A stretch of 28,757 nucleotides of DNA from DATAQC01 sp051001215 (GCA_051001215.1 JBPCNP010000003.1:1-28757), one strand, 5' to 3'. Shown: positions 1 to 8,023, numbered from the stretch's first letter. The notes: generated by a model not told the origin, from the sequence alone. Made by a program: numbers and translations.

Positions 1-72
1 AAACGACCTCAGGCCCCACACAACGCAGTGCTCGAAGGCCTCCCACCAGACGCGCCTCGACAGGCCCTTCAT
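1..72 (-). CDS. Possible N-terminus of an unidentified gene, cut by window start
   Basis: Reading leftward from an ATG at 72-70 the frame is open to the window edge for 24 codons (begins MKGLSRRVWWEAFEHC). A G-rich stretch lies about 7-12 bases upstream and could act as a weak ribosome binding site. The gene would lie downstream of the DUF2089 gene on the same strand, separated by about 80 bases. No family is recognised from so short a piece, and the open frame could be chance. Confidence 0.22.
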   Translation of the reverse strand, partial: MKGLSRRVWWEAFEHCVVWGLRSF

Positions 73-153
73 CGTCGGCCCCCAGACCCGCCCAGACCCC
101 CTCTCGATATTTCGACAGCCTGCTGGATGTTGAAAATCGCGCGCGGAACGCGC

Positions 154-519
154 TCAGAGACGATTCAGGGCCTCGTCCACGTCGATGTCGCCGGAGGCGA
201 GGGACTCGAGGGTCGACAGGCGACCCGACGGGGCCGGCGGCCGGGGGACGTGAAGTCGGCCGAGGAGGGCGTCGAAGCGGGCCCGTGCCGTCGGATAGCT
301 CACGCCCAGGTGGCGCTCCATGTCTTTCATGTTGCCCCGGGAGGCGAGGAAGACCCGGAGCAGGGCACGGTCCTCGGTGTCGAGGGCGCAGAACTCACAG
401 GCCGTGAACGACCCCGAGAGGTCGGTGCCGCACTGCCCGCAGGACAGGCGAGTGACGACCAATCCGTCGCCGCACACCGGGCAACTGCGGGGCGCGTGGC
501 GTACCGGTTGGGCGGTCAC
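154..519 (-). CDS. DUF2089 family zinc-ribbon/HTH protein
   Basis: This 121-residue protein has the layout of the DUF2089 family. An N-terminal zinc ribbon has CxxC pairs at C13/C16 and C27/C30, plus a third pair at C41/C44. A helix-turn-helix-like segment follows at about residues 60-90, containing the family pattern NMKDMERHLGVSYPTARARF. The C-terminus is short and acidic. The family looks like a small DNA-binding regulator, but no target is known from the sequence. Its start overlaps the stop of the upstream DUF4097-type gene by four bases (ATGA), so the two are almost certainly co-transcribed and translationally coupled. The family call is firm; the regulatory role is inferred from the domains. 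Confidence 0.85.
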   Translation of the reverse strand: MTAQPVRHAPRSCPVCGDGLVVTRLSCGQCGTDLSGSFTACEFCALDTEDRALLRVFLASRGNMKDMERHLGVSYPTARARFDALLGRLHVPRPPAPSGRLSTLESLASGDIDVDEALNRL

Positions 520-1331
520 GGGTCGGCCCGGATGACGGCGGTGCCGGTGTTCACCTCGACGTCGAGTGTTCCCGAGCCCCCGCCCACTACCACCTGGCGC
601 TCGTCGCCCAGCCGCCGGCGGCCCCCTCGGGGCTTCGCCGTGTCGTCGCCCGGCAGCACGATCTTGCCCACCGTCGCCCGGCCGGAGATGCGCACGCTCG
701 ACCCGTGCTCGAGGCGCAGCGTCACCCGGCCGGCCTGGCAGCGCACCCGTGACGAGCCCCCGTCGAGGACCCCGCTGGCGTCGATGCGCCCGGCCGTGGC
801 ATCGAGGTCGATGGGGCCGGCGAAGCCGGCGATGCGGACGTTGGCCGCCGCCAGCTCACCGCTGATCGGCCCCCGCACGCCCCGCACGTCGAGGGAACCC
901 GCGCTCACCTCGGCGTCGAGGGCCAGGTCGGGGTTCATCCGCACGGTGAGGGCATGAGCACCGTTGTCGACCCGGGCTCTGACCCGCCAGCCCGGCCCCG
1001 AGGAGACGAACGATCCCTCGCTCCTCTCGTCGGTCTCGCCGCTCACGATCAGGGTGTCGCCTTCGCGTCGCAGTTCGTGGGGCCCGTCGGCCAGCGCCTC
1101 CCGGACGCCGGCGTCGCCGACTATCCGGACGACGCGAGCGCTGGCCAGCACCCTGACCCGTACCAGGTCGGTCGGGGGCGGCGACAAGGGTGGCGGTGAC
1201 GGTGACACAGCATCCGAGCCGATACCGCCGGCATGGTCACCGAGCGCGTCGAGGGCGTCGGCGGCCTCCGCGGGCGCCATAAGACCACCGGCGACGGCAG
1301 CGAGAATCTTACGTCGTTCGTCATTGGACAT
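516..1331 (-). CDS. DUF4097-type beta-strand repeat protein with SHOCT-like N-terminus
   Basis: A 271-residue protein if translation starts at the ATG at 1331. A TTG two codons upstream (1337) is the alternative and sits closer (12 versus 18 bases) to an AGGAAGG sequence. The N-terminus (MSNDERRKILAAVAGGLMAP, then an Ala-rich helix) resembles the short helical SHOCT/YvlB-type segment. The remainder is the repetitive beta-rich DUF4097 fold, with alternating strands of the kind ASRVRCQAGRVTLRLEHG and many Gly/Asp turns. No signal peptide or membrane span is visible, so it is probably cytoplasmic. Together with DUF2089 it forms a two-gene unit; such pairs suggest envelope-stress or regulatory functions, which is inference only. 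A TTGACA hexamer lies upstream on this strand (1366-1361), without a convincing -10. Confidence 0.75.
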   Translation of the reverse strand: MSNDERRKILAAVAGGLMAPAEAADALDALGDHAGGIGSDAVSPSPPPLSPPPTDLVRVRVLASARVVRIVGDAGVREALADGPHELRREGDTLIVSGETDERSEGSFVSSGPGWRVRARVDNGAHALTVRMNPDLALDAEVSAGSLDVRGVRGPISGELAAANVRIAGFAGPIDLDATAGRIDASGVLDGGSSRVRCQAGRVTLRLEHGSSVRISGRATVGKIVLPGDDTAKPRGGRRRLGDERQVVVGGGSGTLDVEVNTGTAVIRADP

Positions 1332-1453
1332 GGACAAAGTGAACTCTATCCTTCCTAATCTGTCAAGCAGCGGTTGCTACTCTTCTAATTCGGCCCCCGT
1401 TCGGGTGCCGGTCGGGGCGTGACCGAGCCATGAATCCGGGCGAGGATGGGCCG

Positions 1454-2284
1454 ATGGCCTCACCCCAGCCCACCGCCAGCGACACCGACACCGACTCCCT
1501 CAGGCGCCATCTGGTGTCGTCCGGCCTGGCCGGCGACGTGGCCACGACCGTCGACAACTGCCTCGACAACATCGGTCGCCTCCTCGCTGGTCGGGCCGGC
1601 TACACCTTCGGGCTCTCGGACTGGAAACGGGCGACCTTCCACGACGTCGTGGCCGCCATGCGGGCCGCCGGCGGTCGCCCTGACGGCCCCGCGAATGCCG
1701 ACGGGGGGGCATTCATCGATCCTGACGCTGCCCTCGGGGCGATCGCCCACCAGCGCTCGGTCCTCACCCGCCTCCGGACGGCCGGGACCGGGCGGGTCCT
1801 CGTCGCCACCGGCCACCCCTTCGCCCTGCTCGCCCACTACGGGGCGGTGGCCCGGGCACTCACCGCCGCCGGGATCACCGTGCTGCGCCCCCTCGAGGGG
1901 GCCGGCCCGAAGCTCACGACGGCCGGGGGACGGCCGTGCTCGCTCCGCTACCTGGATGGCGTGGCCACCGTGTTCCAGGGCGTCGCCCTCCATCACACCC
2001 ACCACTCCCACTACATGGAGGCCATGCTGGCCGAGGTCGGCGGGCCGGCCCGGGTCGACCTGGTGGTGGCCGACCATGGGTTCGCCGGTGCCGCCATCGA
2101 GGCCGGGATCCCCACGCTGGCCATCGCCGACGTCAACGACCTGGCCCTCCCCCTGGCTCAGGCCCGGGGACGTGCCGAGGGTGTCCTGGTCCTCGACGAC
2201 GGGCTCGACGCGTCCTCCTTCGTTCCCGTGACCGAGGCAATTCTCGGCATCAGTCGGGGCGGCCCCGGGCCTGAGCCTCGGTAG
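1454..2284 (+). CDS. Conserved actinobacterial phosphatase-like protein
   Basis: A 276-residue protein from the ATG at 1454, chosen because GAGG lies eight bases upstream; the in-frame ATG at 1430 has no ribosome binding site. It resembles a family annotated simply as 'phosphatase' in streptomycetes. Visible family signatures are the VLVATGHPFALLAHYGAVA loop in the first half and VVADHGFAGAAIEAG in the second, with a His-rich patch (ALHHTHHSHY) between. The alternation of hydrophobic strands and GxG/DHG loops suggests an alpha/beta nucleotide- or phosphate-binding fold. No signal peptide or membrane span is seen. The substrate is unknown. Its 3' end overlaps the convergent downstream gene by 35 bases. 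The family resemblance is recalled from memory rather than searched. Confidence 0.62.
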   Translation: MASPQPTASDTDTDSLRRHLVSSGLAGDVATTVDNCLDNIGRLLAGRAGYTFGLSDWKRATFHDVVAAMRAAGGRPDGPANADGGAFIDPDAALGAIAHQRSVLTRLRTAGTGRVLVATGHPFALLAHYGAVARALTAAGITVLRPLEGAGPKLTTAGGRPCSLRYLDGVATVFQGVALHHTHHSHYMEAMLAEVGGPARVDLVVADHGFAGAAIEAGIPTLAIADVNDLALPLAQARGRAEGVLVLDDGLDASSFVPVTEAILGISRGGPGPEPR

Positions 2285-3242
2285 TCCCCGGCAGGCCGGT
2301 TGGGCCCCTCGATGGCAGCTGTTGTTCGGCGATCCGCAAGCCCACCGCCGTTTCCAGTTCCTCTTCTGGCGCCCGCATCGTCTCGGCGGCGACGCTGCGG
2401 GCGTGGGCGGCGTCGGCGTCGGCCACTTGGCGGATCACCACCGCTTGGGCCTTGGCTTGGTCGAGAATGGCGTGGGCCTGCGCCAGCTCCTCGGCGACGG
2501 CTTCTCGAACTCGCGCGGCCTCGGCCTCGGCCTGGCCGAGGAACGCCGATGCACGCAGCTCGGCTTCGGCCCGGAGAATGCCGAGCTGCTCCTCACGGCC
2601 GGCGATCGCCTCTTCCCGCTCGACCCGCAGGGCCGCGGCCCGATCACGATCACGATCACGATCGGCCTCGTCCTGAGCTTGGGCGACCGCAGCCCGCCTG
2701 CGTGAGGCCTCCTGTTCGGCGTCGTCCAACCGCCTGGCGGCAGCTCGGGCGGCATCGGCCTCGATCTTCTCCGCCCGCGCCATGGCCGAACGCAGAACCT
2801 CGGTCACCTCGTCCCCGAGACGATCGTGGGCGTGACTGGACGCGCCTTGGCCGACGAAGCCCACACCGCCCTGGCCCACCCCGGTTTCGGGCTCATCGGC
2901 AGCATTAGAAGACGAGCCTGCCTCGTCGGTCGATGGCCGCGCGTGGCCCACGCGAGAACGCGCAATCGAGGATCCGTCGATGGGCATCTGTGCACACGTC
3001 GGACACAAGTGCGGCTGGCTGCTCACCGCTAGATCCGACTCGGTGCGGACGGGCTCGGGGAATCGGAAGGTGTCCGAGCACCGCGAGCAGGCCGCAATCG
3101 GATAGAAGTGGTCAGAGCCGTCGGGCAGGACGAGCCGAACCGGACCGAATGTGAAGAGCGGCTCGCCCGCTGCGGTCTGTCCTGCGGTCCTCAGCTTGCG
3201 GCGAAAAGTACGAAATGCGACGAGTTGTGCGGATCGGTGCAA
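2250..3242 (-). CDS. Hypothetical protein with CxxC pairs and long coiled coil
   Basis: This 330-residue frame starts at a TTG (3242); no ATG or GTG lies close, so the true start is uncertain. Residues 25-95 carry two CxxC pairs (C52/C55 and C80/C83), a possible zinc-binding module. A low-complexity Ser/Gly linker follows to about 140. Residues 150-300 are a highly charged Ala/Glu/Arg-rich coiled coil, ending in a short Pro/Gly tail. The coiled coil includes a DRDRDRD run made by a hexanucleotide repeat. The design is reminiscent of zinc-ribbon plus coiled-coil cytoskeletal or scaffolding proteins, but no named family is recognised. The tail overlaps the 3' end of the convergent phosphatase-like gene. 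Coding character is supported by length and heptad-like composition. Confidence 0.55.
   Translation of the reverse strand: MHRSAQLVAFRTFRRKLRTAGQTAAGEPLFTFGPVRLVLPDGSDHFYPIAACSRCSDTFRFPEPVRTESDLAVSSQPHLCPTCAQMPIDGSSIARSRVGHARPSTDEAGSSSNAADEPETGVGQGGVGFVGQGASSHAHDRLGDEVTEVLRSAMARAEKIEADAARAAARRLDDAEQEASRRRAAVAQAQDEADRDRDRDRAAALRVEREEAIAGREEQLGILRAEAELRASAFLGQAEAEAARVREAVAEELAQAHAILDQAKAQAVVIRQVADADAAHARSVAAETMRAPEEELETAVGLRIAEQQLPSRGPTGLPGTTEAQARGRPD
2641..2664. repeat. Hexanucleotide microsatellite CGATCA, nearly four copies
   Basis: Three perfect CGATCA units are followed by CGATCG. The array lies inside the coiled-coil gene, is in frame there, and encodes alternating Asp-Arg. Copy number change would alter the coiled coil by two residues per unit without shifting frame. 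Confidence 0.85.
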
Positions 3243-3386
3243 TCGCCCACTTCTGGAACTTCCCCACCATTTGGGAATGGCCCCCGTTGGCCTCTCGTAC
3301 AGTAGCGCCGCCTCTAGAGGAAGGCGGAGGCACTCGGGCCGCCAGCGAAGCCTCGTCGACCTGGCGCTAGGATCTATGCCCGCCGG

Positions 3387-4364
3387 GTGGCGCGCGAACC
3401 AGTGACCTCATTCTCCGACATCGGCCCGAGGCTCCCGGGACTTGGACTGGGTGATCTGCTCACCATCCGCGACCAGACCGACACCAGTGGCCGGCTGCTC
3501 CTGGAGGACTCGGCGCCGCGAAAGGCCCGGCGTCGGGCCCAGCAGGCCGGGGTGGCAATGAAGACCGTCGACTGCCCCTACCAGGACTCACCGTCCCGGC
3601 AGGGCGGCACGATGAACGTGTCCGCCTACGAGGCCCTGCGCCAGGACACGGCGGAGATCCTGAACGGGTTCGCCTGGTTGACCGAGAACTACCTGCGGGT
3701 CCACCCGAGCCGCCGCAGCACGGTGCAGGCGTTCTTCGACGTCAGCAACCTCGGCATCACCCTGCCGCTGGTGCTGTTCTACCGGGGCCAGGACCCGGTG
3801 CCACCGCATGGGCAGTTGCCCACCTACATCGCCTCGATCTTCAAGGCCAGCCGCGGGGTGTTCTCCGCAGCCGTCGACCTGTTGAACCGGGCCGGGCCGC
3901 CGTCGCGCACGATCACGGCCAGTGAAGTGGTGGAGTTCGCCGAGGAGCACGGCCACTTCAGGCGGGCGGAGACCAAACGCGTCTGTGCCGCGCCGACCCG
4001 GCTCATCGAGCGGTGCATCGACGTGTTCATCACCGGTGAAGGCGGTGATGAGACCCGCTCCGAGTTGGGGACCTACGTGCCCTTCCGCCTGCTCTGGGAG
4101 TTCTACCGCCGCCAGGACGAGTTCGGCCGGGCGCTGAGCACCTACCGCTTCCTCCTCGACAAGCTGACCCAGGCGGGCATGACCGACATCAACCAGATGT
4201 TCGGAGCCATGGTCCCCGACGGCAACCGCATGCTGTCATTCGGCGACGTCACCGACGGCCTGGTGGCGCGGGCCAACGCCATCCAGGACGAGCTGAACAG
4301 GTTGCTCGGTCGACGCCCGGGCGTCGCCCCCCTGAGTCTCGAACGGCTCATCGCCATGCTGTAA
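3387..4364 (+). CDS. Hypothetical cytosolic protein, unrecognised family
   Basis: A 325-residue frame from a GTG at 3387; a second GTG at 3402 (five residues in) is equally plausible, and neither has a clear ribosome binding site. The composition is that of a soluble, mostly helical protein without signal peptide or membrane spans. Recognisable stretches include a Trp/Tyr-rich helical region around FAWLTENYLRVHPSRRS, a hydrophobic strand LGITLPLVLFYRG, and a charged helical C-terminal third (LLWEFYRRQDEFGRALSTYR). I do not recognise the family. The 144 bases upstream hold a 10-bp palindrome CCTCTAGAGG (3311-3320) inside a larger imperfect inverted repeat, which could be an operator. Codon usage matches the neighbours, so the gene looks native. 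Confidence 0.6.
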   Translation: MAREPVTSFSDIGPRLPGLGLGDLLTIRDQTDTSGRLLLEDSAPRKARRRAQQAGVAMKTVDCPYQDSPSRQGGTMNVSAYEALRQDTAEILNGFAWLTENYLRVHPSRRSTVQAFFDVSNLGITLPLVLFYRGQDPVPPHGQLPTYIASIFKASRGVFSAAVDLLNRAGPPSRTITASEVVEFAEEHGHFRRAETKRVCAAPTRLIERCIDVFITGEGGDETRSELGTYVPFRLLWEFYRRQDEFGRALSTYRFLLDKLTQAGMTDINQMFGAMVPDGNRMLSFGDVTDGLVARANAIQDELNRLLGRRPGVAPLSLERLIAML

Positions 4365-4428
4365 CGGGCCACCCGGGTCGCTGGCGGGGGGTCAGCCGGT
4401 GAGCCGGCGCCGTCGGGGGTCAAGTCGG

Positions 4429-5007
4429 TCAGAACCTCGCCCTCGTCTTGAAGGTCGCCCCGTTCACGGTCAACTGGATGGGGTCACCGTTGGTCAGGAT
4501 GTAGAAGTTCTCGGGCAGGTGCTTGTCGTAGGCGTTGCCGAAGTGGAAGACGATCTTCTGGTTGGTCCACTTGTCGATGATGAGGCCGACGCAGTCGAAG
4601 AAGGTCTTGTTGGCCTGGCCTGCGGTCCAATCGGGCATCCCCCTCGCAGCGTTGAGGTCGGAGAAGAAGATGTGGTTACCGAAGTTGAACCCGTTGTCGG
4701 CGCGGGGGAGATCGGGGCACCCGTTGTGGCCCTCGGGGTGGAAGCTCGGGTTGGGCTGGGGCTGGTTGCCGAACCCGCTACCCGTCACGACGATCGTCGG
4801 GTTCGCCGGCGTCCCGGTGGTCTTGACCGAGGTGATGTGGGCCGTGGTGGCCGCCGCCGCCGAACCCGCCCCGATCATGGCCGTTGCGGTTGCACTCGCG
4901 GTGGCCACCAGCACCGACGCCGACAGAACCACAGCCTTGCCCATCCTCGCCCGGCAGCGGCCCCGACCACGTCGCGCTGCCACCCGGTCAACGATCTCTG
5001 CCACCAT
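4429..5007 (-). CDS. Secreted IPT/TIG-like protein
   Basis: A 192-residue protein from the ATG at 5007, chosen because GAGGAG lies five bases upstream; longer in-frame starts lack this. The N-terminus is an Arg-rich segment (about 20 residues), a hydrophobic stretch (AVVLSASVLVATASATATAM) and a small-residue region ending GSAAAA, which reads as a long Sec-type signal peptide. The mature part opens with ITSVKTTGTPANPTIVVTG and then GSGFG, the usual opening of an immunoglobulin-like IPT/TIG strand pair. It continues with a Gly/Asn/Phe-rich domain containing two Cys residues that could form a disulfide. An extracellular or wall-associated role is likely; the ligand is unknown. It converges on the upstream hypothetical gene. 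Confidence 0.65.
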   Translation of the reverse strand: MVAEIVDRVAARRGRGRCRARMGKAVVLSASVLVATASATATAMIGAGSAAAATTAHITSVKTTGTPANPTIVVTGSGFGNQPQPNPSFHPEGHNGCPDLPRADNGFNFGNHIFFSDLNAARGMPDWTAGQANKTFFDCVGLIIDKWTNQKIVFHFGNAYDKHLPENFYILTNGDPIQLTVNGATFKTRARF

Positions 5008-5186
5008 CGCGTTCTCCTCGTCCACGCCTGCGCCGTTGTCCCGCCGCCCGCGTCGAGCGACCGCCCCGGCTGCAGCCTCGCCTACCCACCGCCCGGGTGC
5101 CACCAAACCCGTCGGTGGTCCGACGGCTACCCTGGGCCGAGGCCGTTCCGCGGTTGGCCACCCTTCCCGGGAGACGCCGCAGGCCA

Positions 5187-5263
5187 GGGGACGTAGCTCA
5201 GATGGCTAGAGCACCTGCTTTGCAAGCAGGGGGTCGCCGGTTCGAGTCCGGTCGTCTCCACCA
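5187..5263 (+). tRNA. tRNA-Ala (anticodon TGC)
   Basis: A complete cloverleaf can be drawn. The acceptor stem GGGGACG/CGTCTCC has one G-T pair, the D stem is GCTC/GAGC, and the anticodon stem is CCTGC/GCAGG with loop TTTGCAA. The T arm is GCCGG-TTCGAGT-CCGGT. The discriminator A is followed by an encoded CCA (5261-5263). The TGC anticodon reads GCN alanine codons. An integrase fragment lies 110 bases downstream in the same orientation, so the 3' end of this tRNA is a likely former attachment site. Confidence 0.96.
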
Positions 5264-5373
5264 CGAAAGTCCTGGTCAGCGGCTTGCGTGACCGCTCGGT
5301 TGATAGGGATCCCCCGACGTAGCTAGATTGAACCGAGCCTTTCGGAAGTTGGCTACGTCCGGAGGCACGGGCG

Positions 5374-5856
5374 ATGGCTCGTCGGCCCACCGTGCGGTGG
5401 AATGCAACAGCAGGACGATGGATGGCGTGGGTGCGATTCCCGGACGGATCCCGCCGCAAGGTCGAACGGGTCGAGAAGTCCGACACCCAGGCGGACCTCG
5501 ACCGGCTCCTCGACCTTCGTGCCCGGTCGCTCGACCCCGGGCCCAGCCGGAGCCGGATGCTGTCGTTCAACGACGTCGACGACCTGGTGAAGGTGGCCGA
5601 CCCGGCCGGCCACGTCGATATACCCGAACGACGCAGGGCTATCGACACGCCGTACGGCCGTCGCTACCGCATGCAGTCGACGCGTGGGACAAGCTGCTCG
5701 AACGACGGCAGCTACGGCCGCAGTCCGACCTTGGCGGGCAAGCCAGTTGACGCTCGATTTCGAACCGCAATCTTGACGACGGTGGCGGTAGGCCCTCCCG
5801 CGGTCGCGGCGAATGGCGAGGGCAAGACAGGACTTGAACTCCGGTTGCTCGGGTGA
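5374..5856 (+). pseudogene. Truncated tyrosine-type phage integrase (N-terminal part only)
   Basis: The first ~70 residues match the N-terminus of actinobacterial phage-type integrases: RRPTVRWNATAGRWMAWVRF, a basic arm-binding AP2-like segment, and then a helix (ADLDRLLDLRARSLDPG) leading to the SFNDV sequence that normally opens the core-binding domain. After about residue 75 the similarity stops, and the rest of the 160-residue frame does not look like protein that has been under selection. The catalytic Arg-His-Arg-Tyr domain is absent from the window. Position immediately downstream of tRNA-Ala in the same orientation is typical for an integrase whose element inserted into the tRNA 3' end. 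From 5590 to about 6040 no gene is recognised; this stretch appears to be further debris. Confidence 0.6.
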
Positions 5857-6043
5857 TGAACGGTGCCGTTCGATGCCGCACATGTGCTCTGAACAGGGCA
5901 AACGCGATTTCGACGACCGGTGCGGGGCCGGCTGCTGGTGCCCTGATTCGCATCGTTTGTGACCAACTTGTGACCACTGCAGCCAGCGGTCGGCGACAAG
6001 GCGCGCCACCTGGGCTCCGGGTCGCCGCCAGCCCTGCTCCGGA

Positions 6044-6452
6044 TCAGTTGGCCTGGGTGAGCAGGACGAGCCCGTCGTGCTCGACGAACGGTGCGAAGCC
6101 CTGGTGTTCAGCGTCACAAGCGGCAGACCGTGCCGGACGCAGCAGGCGGCGATCCAGGTGTCGTTCTGGGGTCTCGGTCGTCCCCGCAGCTGCGCCCCGG
6201 CGGACATCCTCGCCCACGTCCGTGCGATCTCGGCGTCGTAGGGCAGGACGGGTCGCGCTGCGATCCACGCCCCTCAACTTGGACTGGTTGGCCTCACCCC
6301 AACTTCGAACCTCGGCCCATTTCCACAGCTCGCCGACTGCGACGAAGGTGAGCCAGACACGCGCGCCGACGACGTGGCGGTGTACCCACTCGGGAGCACG
6401 GGCCTTTTGAAATGACCGAGGCGACGTCCGTGTCGATGACGACGTCGACCAC
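6044..6452 (-). pseudogene. VapC-like PIN-domain toxin, broken by frameshifts
   Basis: Pieces of a PIN-domain ribonuclease toxin appear in order but in different frames. The start (GTG at 6452) reads VVDVVIDTDVASVIS, with the first catalytic Asp. A second piece in another frame reads ARVWLTFVAVGELWKWAEVR. A third reads PVLPYDAEIARTWARM, then PQNDTWIAACCVRHGLPLVT with the late conserved Asp. The last, in the second frame again, reads QGFAPFVEHDGLVLLTQAN and ends at the stop at 6044. Concatenated they give a near full-length (~135 residue) VapC. At least three frame changes are needed (near 6405, 6250 and 6105), so no functional toxin can be made. Family knowledge: VapC proteins cleave RNA and are held inactive by a co-transcribed antitoxin. 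Confidence 0.72.
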
Positions 6453-6459
6453 GCCCGGA

Positions 6460-6657
6460 TCAGCCGAACGAGGAATTGCGAGACGAGTGGAGGTCGGCCA
6501 AGAACTCGTCGAGCTCCCCGTCCGACTCCCAGATGTCCGCGGCGAACTCGCCCAGACCGTGAACCTCGACGGCGTGCTGCAGCCGGGCCAGCTCGTCGAT
6601 CGCCAACAGCGTCGCTGCCGCCGTCACGTTGTCGTCGCGCTGCTCGCTCATACTCAT
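6460..6657 (-). CDS. Small antitoxin-like protein upstream of the VapC remnant
   Basis: An intact 65-residue acidic protein (MSMSEQRDDN, then a helical stretch and a Glu/Asp-rich tail LDEFLADLHSS). It is immediately 5' of the toxin remnant on the same strand, and its stop lies seven bases before the toxin GTG, the normal antitoxin-toxin spacing. A second ATG at 6651 is an alternative start. The ribosome binding site is weak (AGG). No DNA-binding fold is certain; the N-terminus is short for AbrB or ribbon-helix-helix and the assignment rests mainly on position. It is intact although its partner is destroyed. Confidence 0.55.
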   Translation of the reverse strand: MSMSEQRDDNVTAAATLLAIDELARLQHAVEVHGLGEFAADIWESDGELDEFLADLHSSRNSSFG

Positions 6658-6700
6658 CAGCCTACGCAGCAGATGGGGGAACCGGTACGGCGACCTCGGG

Positions 6701-7120
6701 CTAGGTCAGGTATGCCCCGGCGGAGAGGTCGAATGCCTCCTCCGGTGTGCCGTGGTCGCCCCCGGTCGAGAAAGGGGAGGGCTCGTAAGTCTCCGAGGAA
6801 TAGCCGTAGAACGCGAACGTCCAGCGGTCGGCGTCGCCGTTGAAGCGCAGCCGGCAGAGGTGGAGGGGGGTGTCCCGGAGTCGGACCTGGCACTCCTCGG
6901 CGGTCTCGTCGCTGGGACCGGGCGGCAGGGGTTGGGGGTCCACGAACGCATCCACGTAGCAGAACTGGCCGTGGAAACGGATGGCCAGCTCGCGGTAACG
7001 GCCGCCGTAGTGCTCGGCCGCGAACGCCGTGATGCGGCGTTCGGTGCTCCGGCGCACGGGTTCGGGGATCTTCTTGCCACCCGAGTGCGGGTTGTACGTC
7101 CAAGCTCGACGGTTCGGCAT
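6701..7120 (-). CDS. Conserved hypothetical protein (MPNRRAWTYxPHSGG family)
   Basis: A 139-residue protein starting at the ATG at 7120, eight bases after GAGGAGG, a strong ribosome binding site. It begins MPNRRAWTYNPHSGGKKIPE, then ERRITAFAAEHYGGRYRELA, and ends with EEAFDLSAGAYLT. I recall near-identical hypothetical proteins in many actinobacteria and other high-GC bacteria, often on mobile or accessory DNA. The sequence is soluble, rich in aromatic residues and Arg, with no signal peptide. No function is known to me. It is divergent from the DUF6398 gene with a 112-base shared upstream region and lies upstream of the antitoxin gene on the same strand. Confidence 0.72.
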   Translation of the reverse strand: MPNRRAWTYNPHSGGKKIPEPVRRSTERRITAFAAEHYGGRYRELAIRFHGQFCYVDAFVDPQPLPPGPSDETAEECQVRLRDTPLHLCRLRFNGDADRWTFAFYGYSSETYEPSPFSTGGDHGTPEEAFDLSAGAYLT

Positions 7121-7232
7121 ACACCAGCCTCCTCGCGGATCGAAACCCCTCCTCCTACCACCGACAGGGCTCGGCGACTTTCCTCTGGGCGCGATCCGCG
7201 CTCGGGCCGGGGCCCCTCGATATCGTTTCGTC

Positions 7233-7757
7233 ATGCCGGACCCATGTGTCGAATTGAAGGTCCCCAAGGGGTTACGCGACGAGGTCGCCCAGATCTTCGC
7301 CCTCACCGACGGGTTCTGCGCCGAGCACCTCGACGACGAGTACGCCGAGCTGTGCCGGCGGCTTGTGGCCAAGCTCGCCCGGAAGCGCCCGTCGCCGCTC
7401 GATCGGGGCGACCTGCGCATCTGGGCCGCGACCGCCATCTACACGGTGGGACAATGCAACTTCCTCTTCGACCGATCCCAGGTGCCACACCTCACCGGCG
7501 ACGACCTGAGCACGCTCACCGGTGTCCCCAAGTCGACGATGGCGAACAAGGCCAAGGTGATCCGCCGAGCCCTGGGCCTCCACCAGCTCGACGTCGAGTT
7601 CTGTCGTCGCGATCTCCTCCTGCGCCATCCGACGGCGTGGCTGATCGAGATCGACGGCTTCATCGTGGACGCCCGCACCATGCCGCCTCACATCCAGGAC
7701 GAAGCCCGCCGGCGGGGCCTTATTCCTGACCTCCCCGCCCCAGCGACCAGTACGTGA
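7233..7757 (+). CDS. DUF6398 domain protein
   Basis: A 174-residue protein from the ATG at 7233. It shows the DUF6398 pattern: VPKGLRDEVAQIFALTDGFC and EHLDDEYAELCRRLVAKLAR near the start, then RPSPLDRGDLRIWAATAIYT, a helix-turn-helix-like middle (LTGVPKSTMANKAKVIRRAL), and a C-terminus ending near RRRGLIPDLP. No clear ribosome binding site precedes the ATG. The helix-turn-helix-like segment hints at nucleic-acid binding, but the family function is unknown. The stop codon overlaps the GTG of the next small frame (GTGA), implying translational coupling. This is one of the few intact genes in an otherwise decayed stretch. Confidence 0.75.
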   Translation: MPDPCVELKVPKGLRDEVAQIFALTDGFCAEHLDDEYAELCRRLVAKLARKRPSPLDRGDLRIWAATAIYTVGQCNFLFDRSQVPHLTGDDLSTLTGVPKSTMANKAKVIRRALGLHQLDVEFCRRDLLLRHPTAWLIEIDGFIVDARTMPPHIQDEARRRGLIPDLPAPATST

Positions 7758-8017
7758 CCGGCCGGCGACGCCATCCCAGGCCGCGTCGCACAGAGACGGC
7801 GGTCGAGCCGGGCCCAGGCGTACCAGGTTGGATGGACATCTATGGAGAGCGGATGTTCGTGGTCGACTTCACCGCCGCCGGCTTCCCGATCGGTATCCGA
7901 GAGGAGGACGACCCGAGCTGGCTTGACCAGCAACGACCCGACATCGGGCGGGCCGGCGATCGAGTTGTCCGCAGCCTCGACTCAGTCTCGCCTGCGTGCC
8001 GTTCCACTGGGCCGTGA
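7754..8017 (+). CDS. Small hypothetical protein coupled to the DUF6398 gene
   Basis: An 87-residue frame whose GTG start overlaps the DUF6398 stop by four bases. The centre (GWMDIYGERMFVVDFTAAGF, followed by PIGIREEDDPSWLDQ) looks like a genuine conserved beta-hairpin module seen in small bacterial hypotheticals. The first ~25 residues are Arg/Pro-rich, and the last ~25 resemble out-of-frame translation. It may therefore be a gene with a damaged 3' end. No function is proposed. Confidence 0.42.
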   Translation: MTGRRRHPRPRRTETAVEPGPGVPGWMDIYGERMFVVDFTAAGFPIGIREEDDPSWLDQQRPDIGRAGDRVVRSLDSVSPACRSTGP

Positions 8018-8023
8018 CGACCC

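Noticed and set aside
28..957. A 309-codon plus-strand frame over the DUF2089/DUF4097 genes
   Set aside because: Antisense to two recognisable proteins and of shadow composition.
1338..1366. Sigma-70 promoter for the DUF4097 gene from TTGACA at 1366-1361 (minus)
   Set aside because: At 16-18 base spacing the -10 position reads TTCACT or worse, so only the -35 is convincing.
5820..5855. GGACTTGAACTCCGG, resembling the T arm of a tRNA on the minus strand
   Set aside because: No T stem pairs around the TTCAAGT loop and no acceptor, D or anticodon arm can be drawn. It might be an old attachment-site relic, but nothing supports that here.
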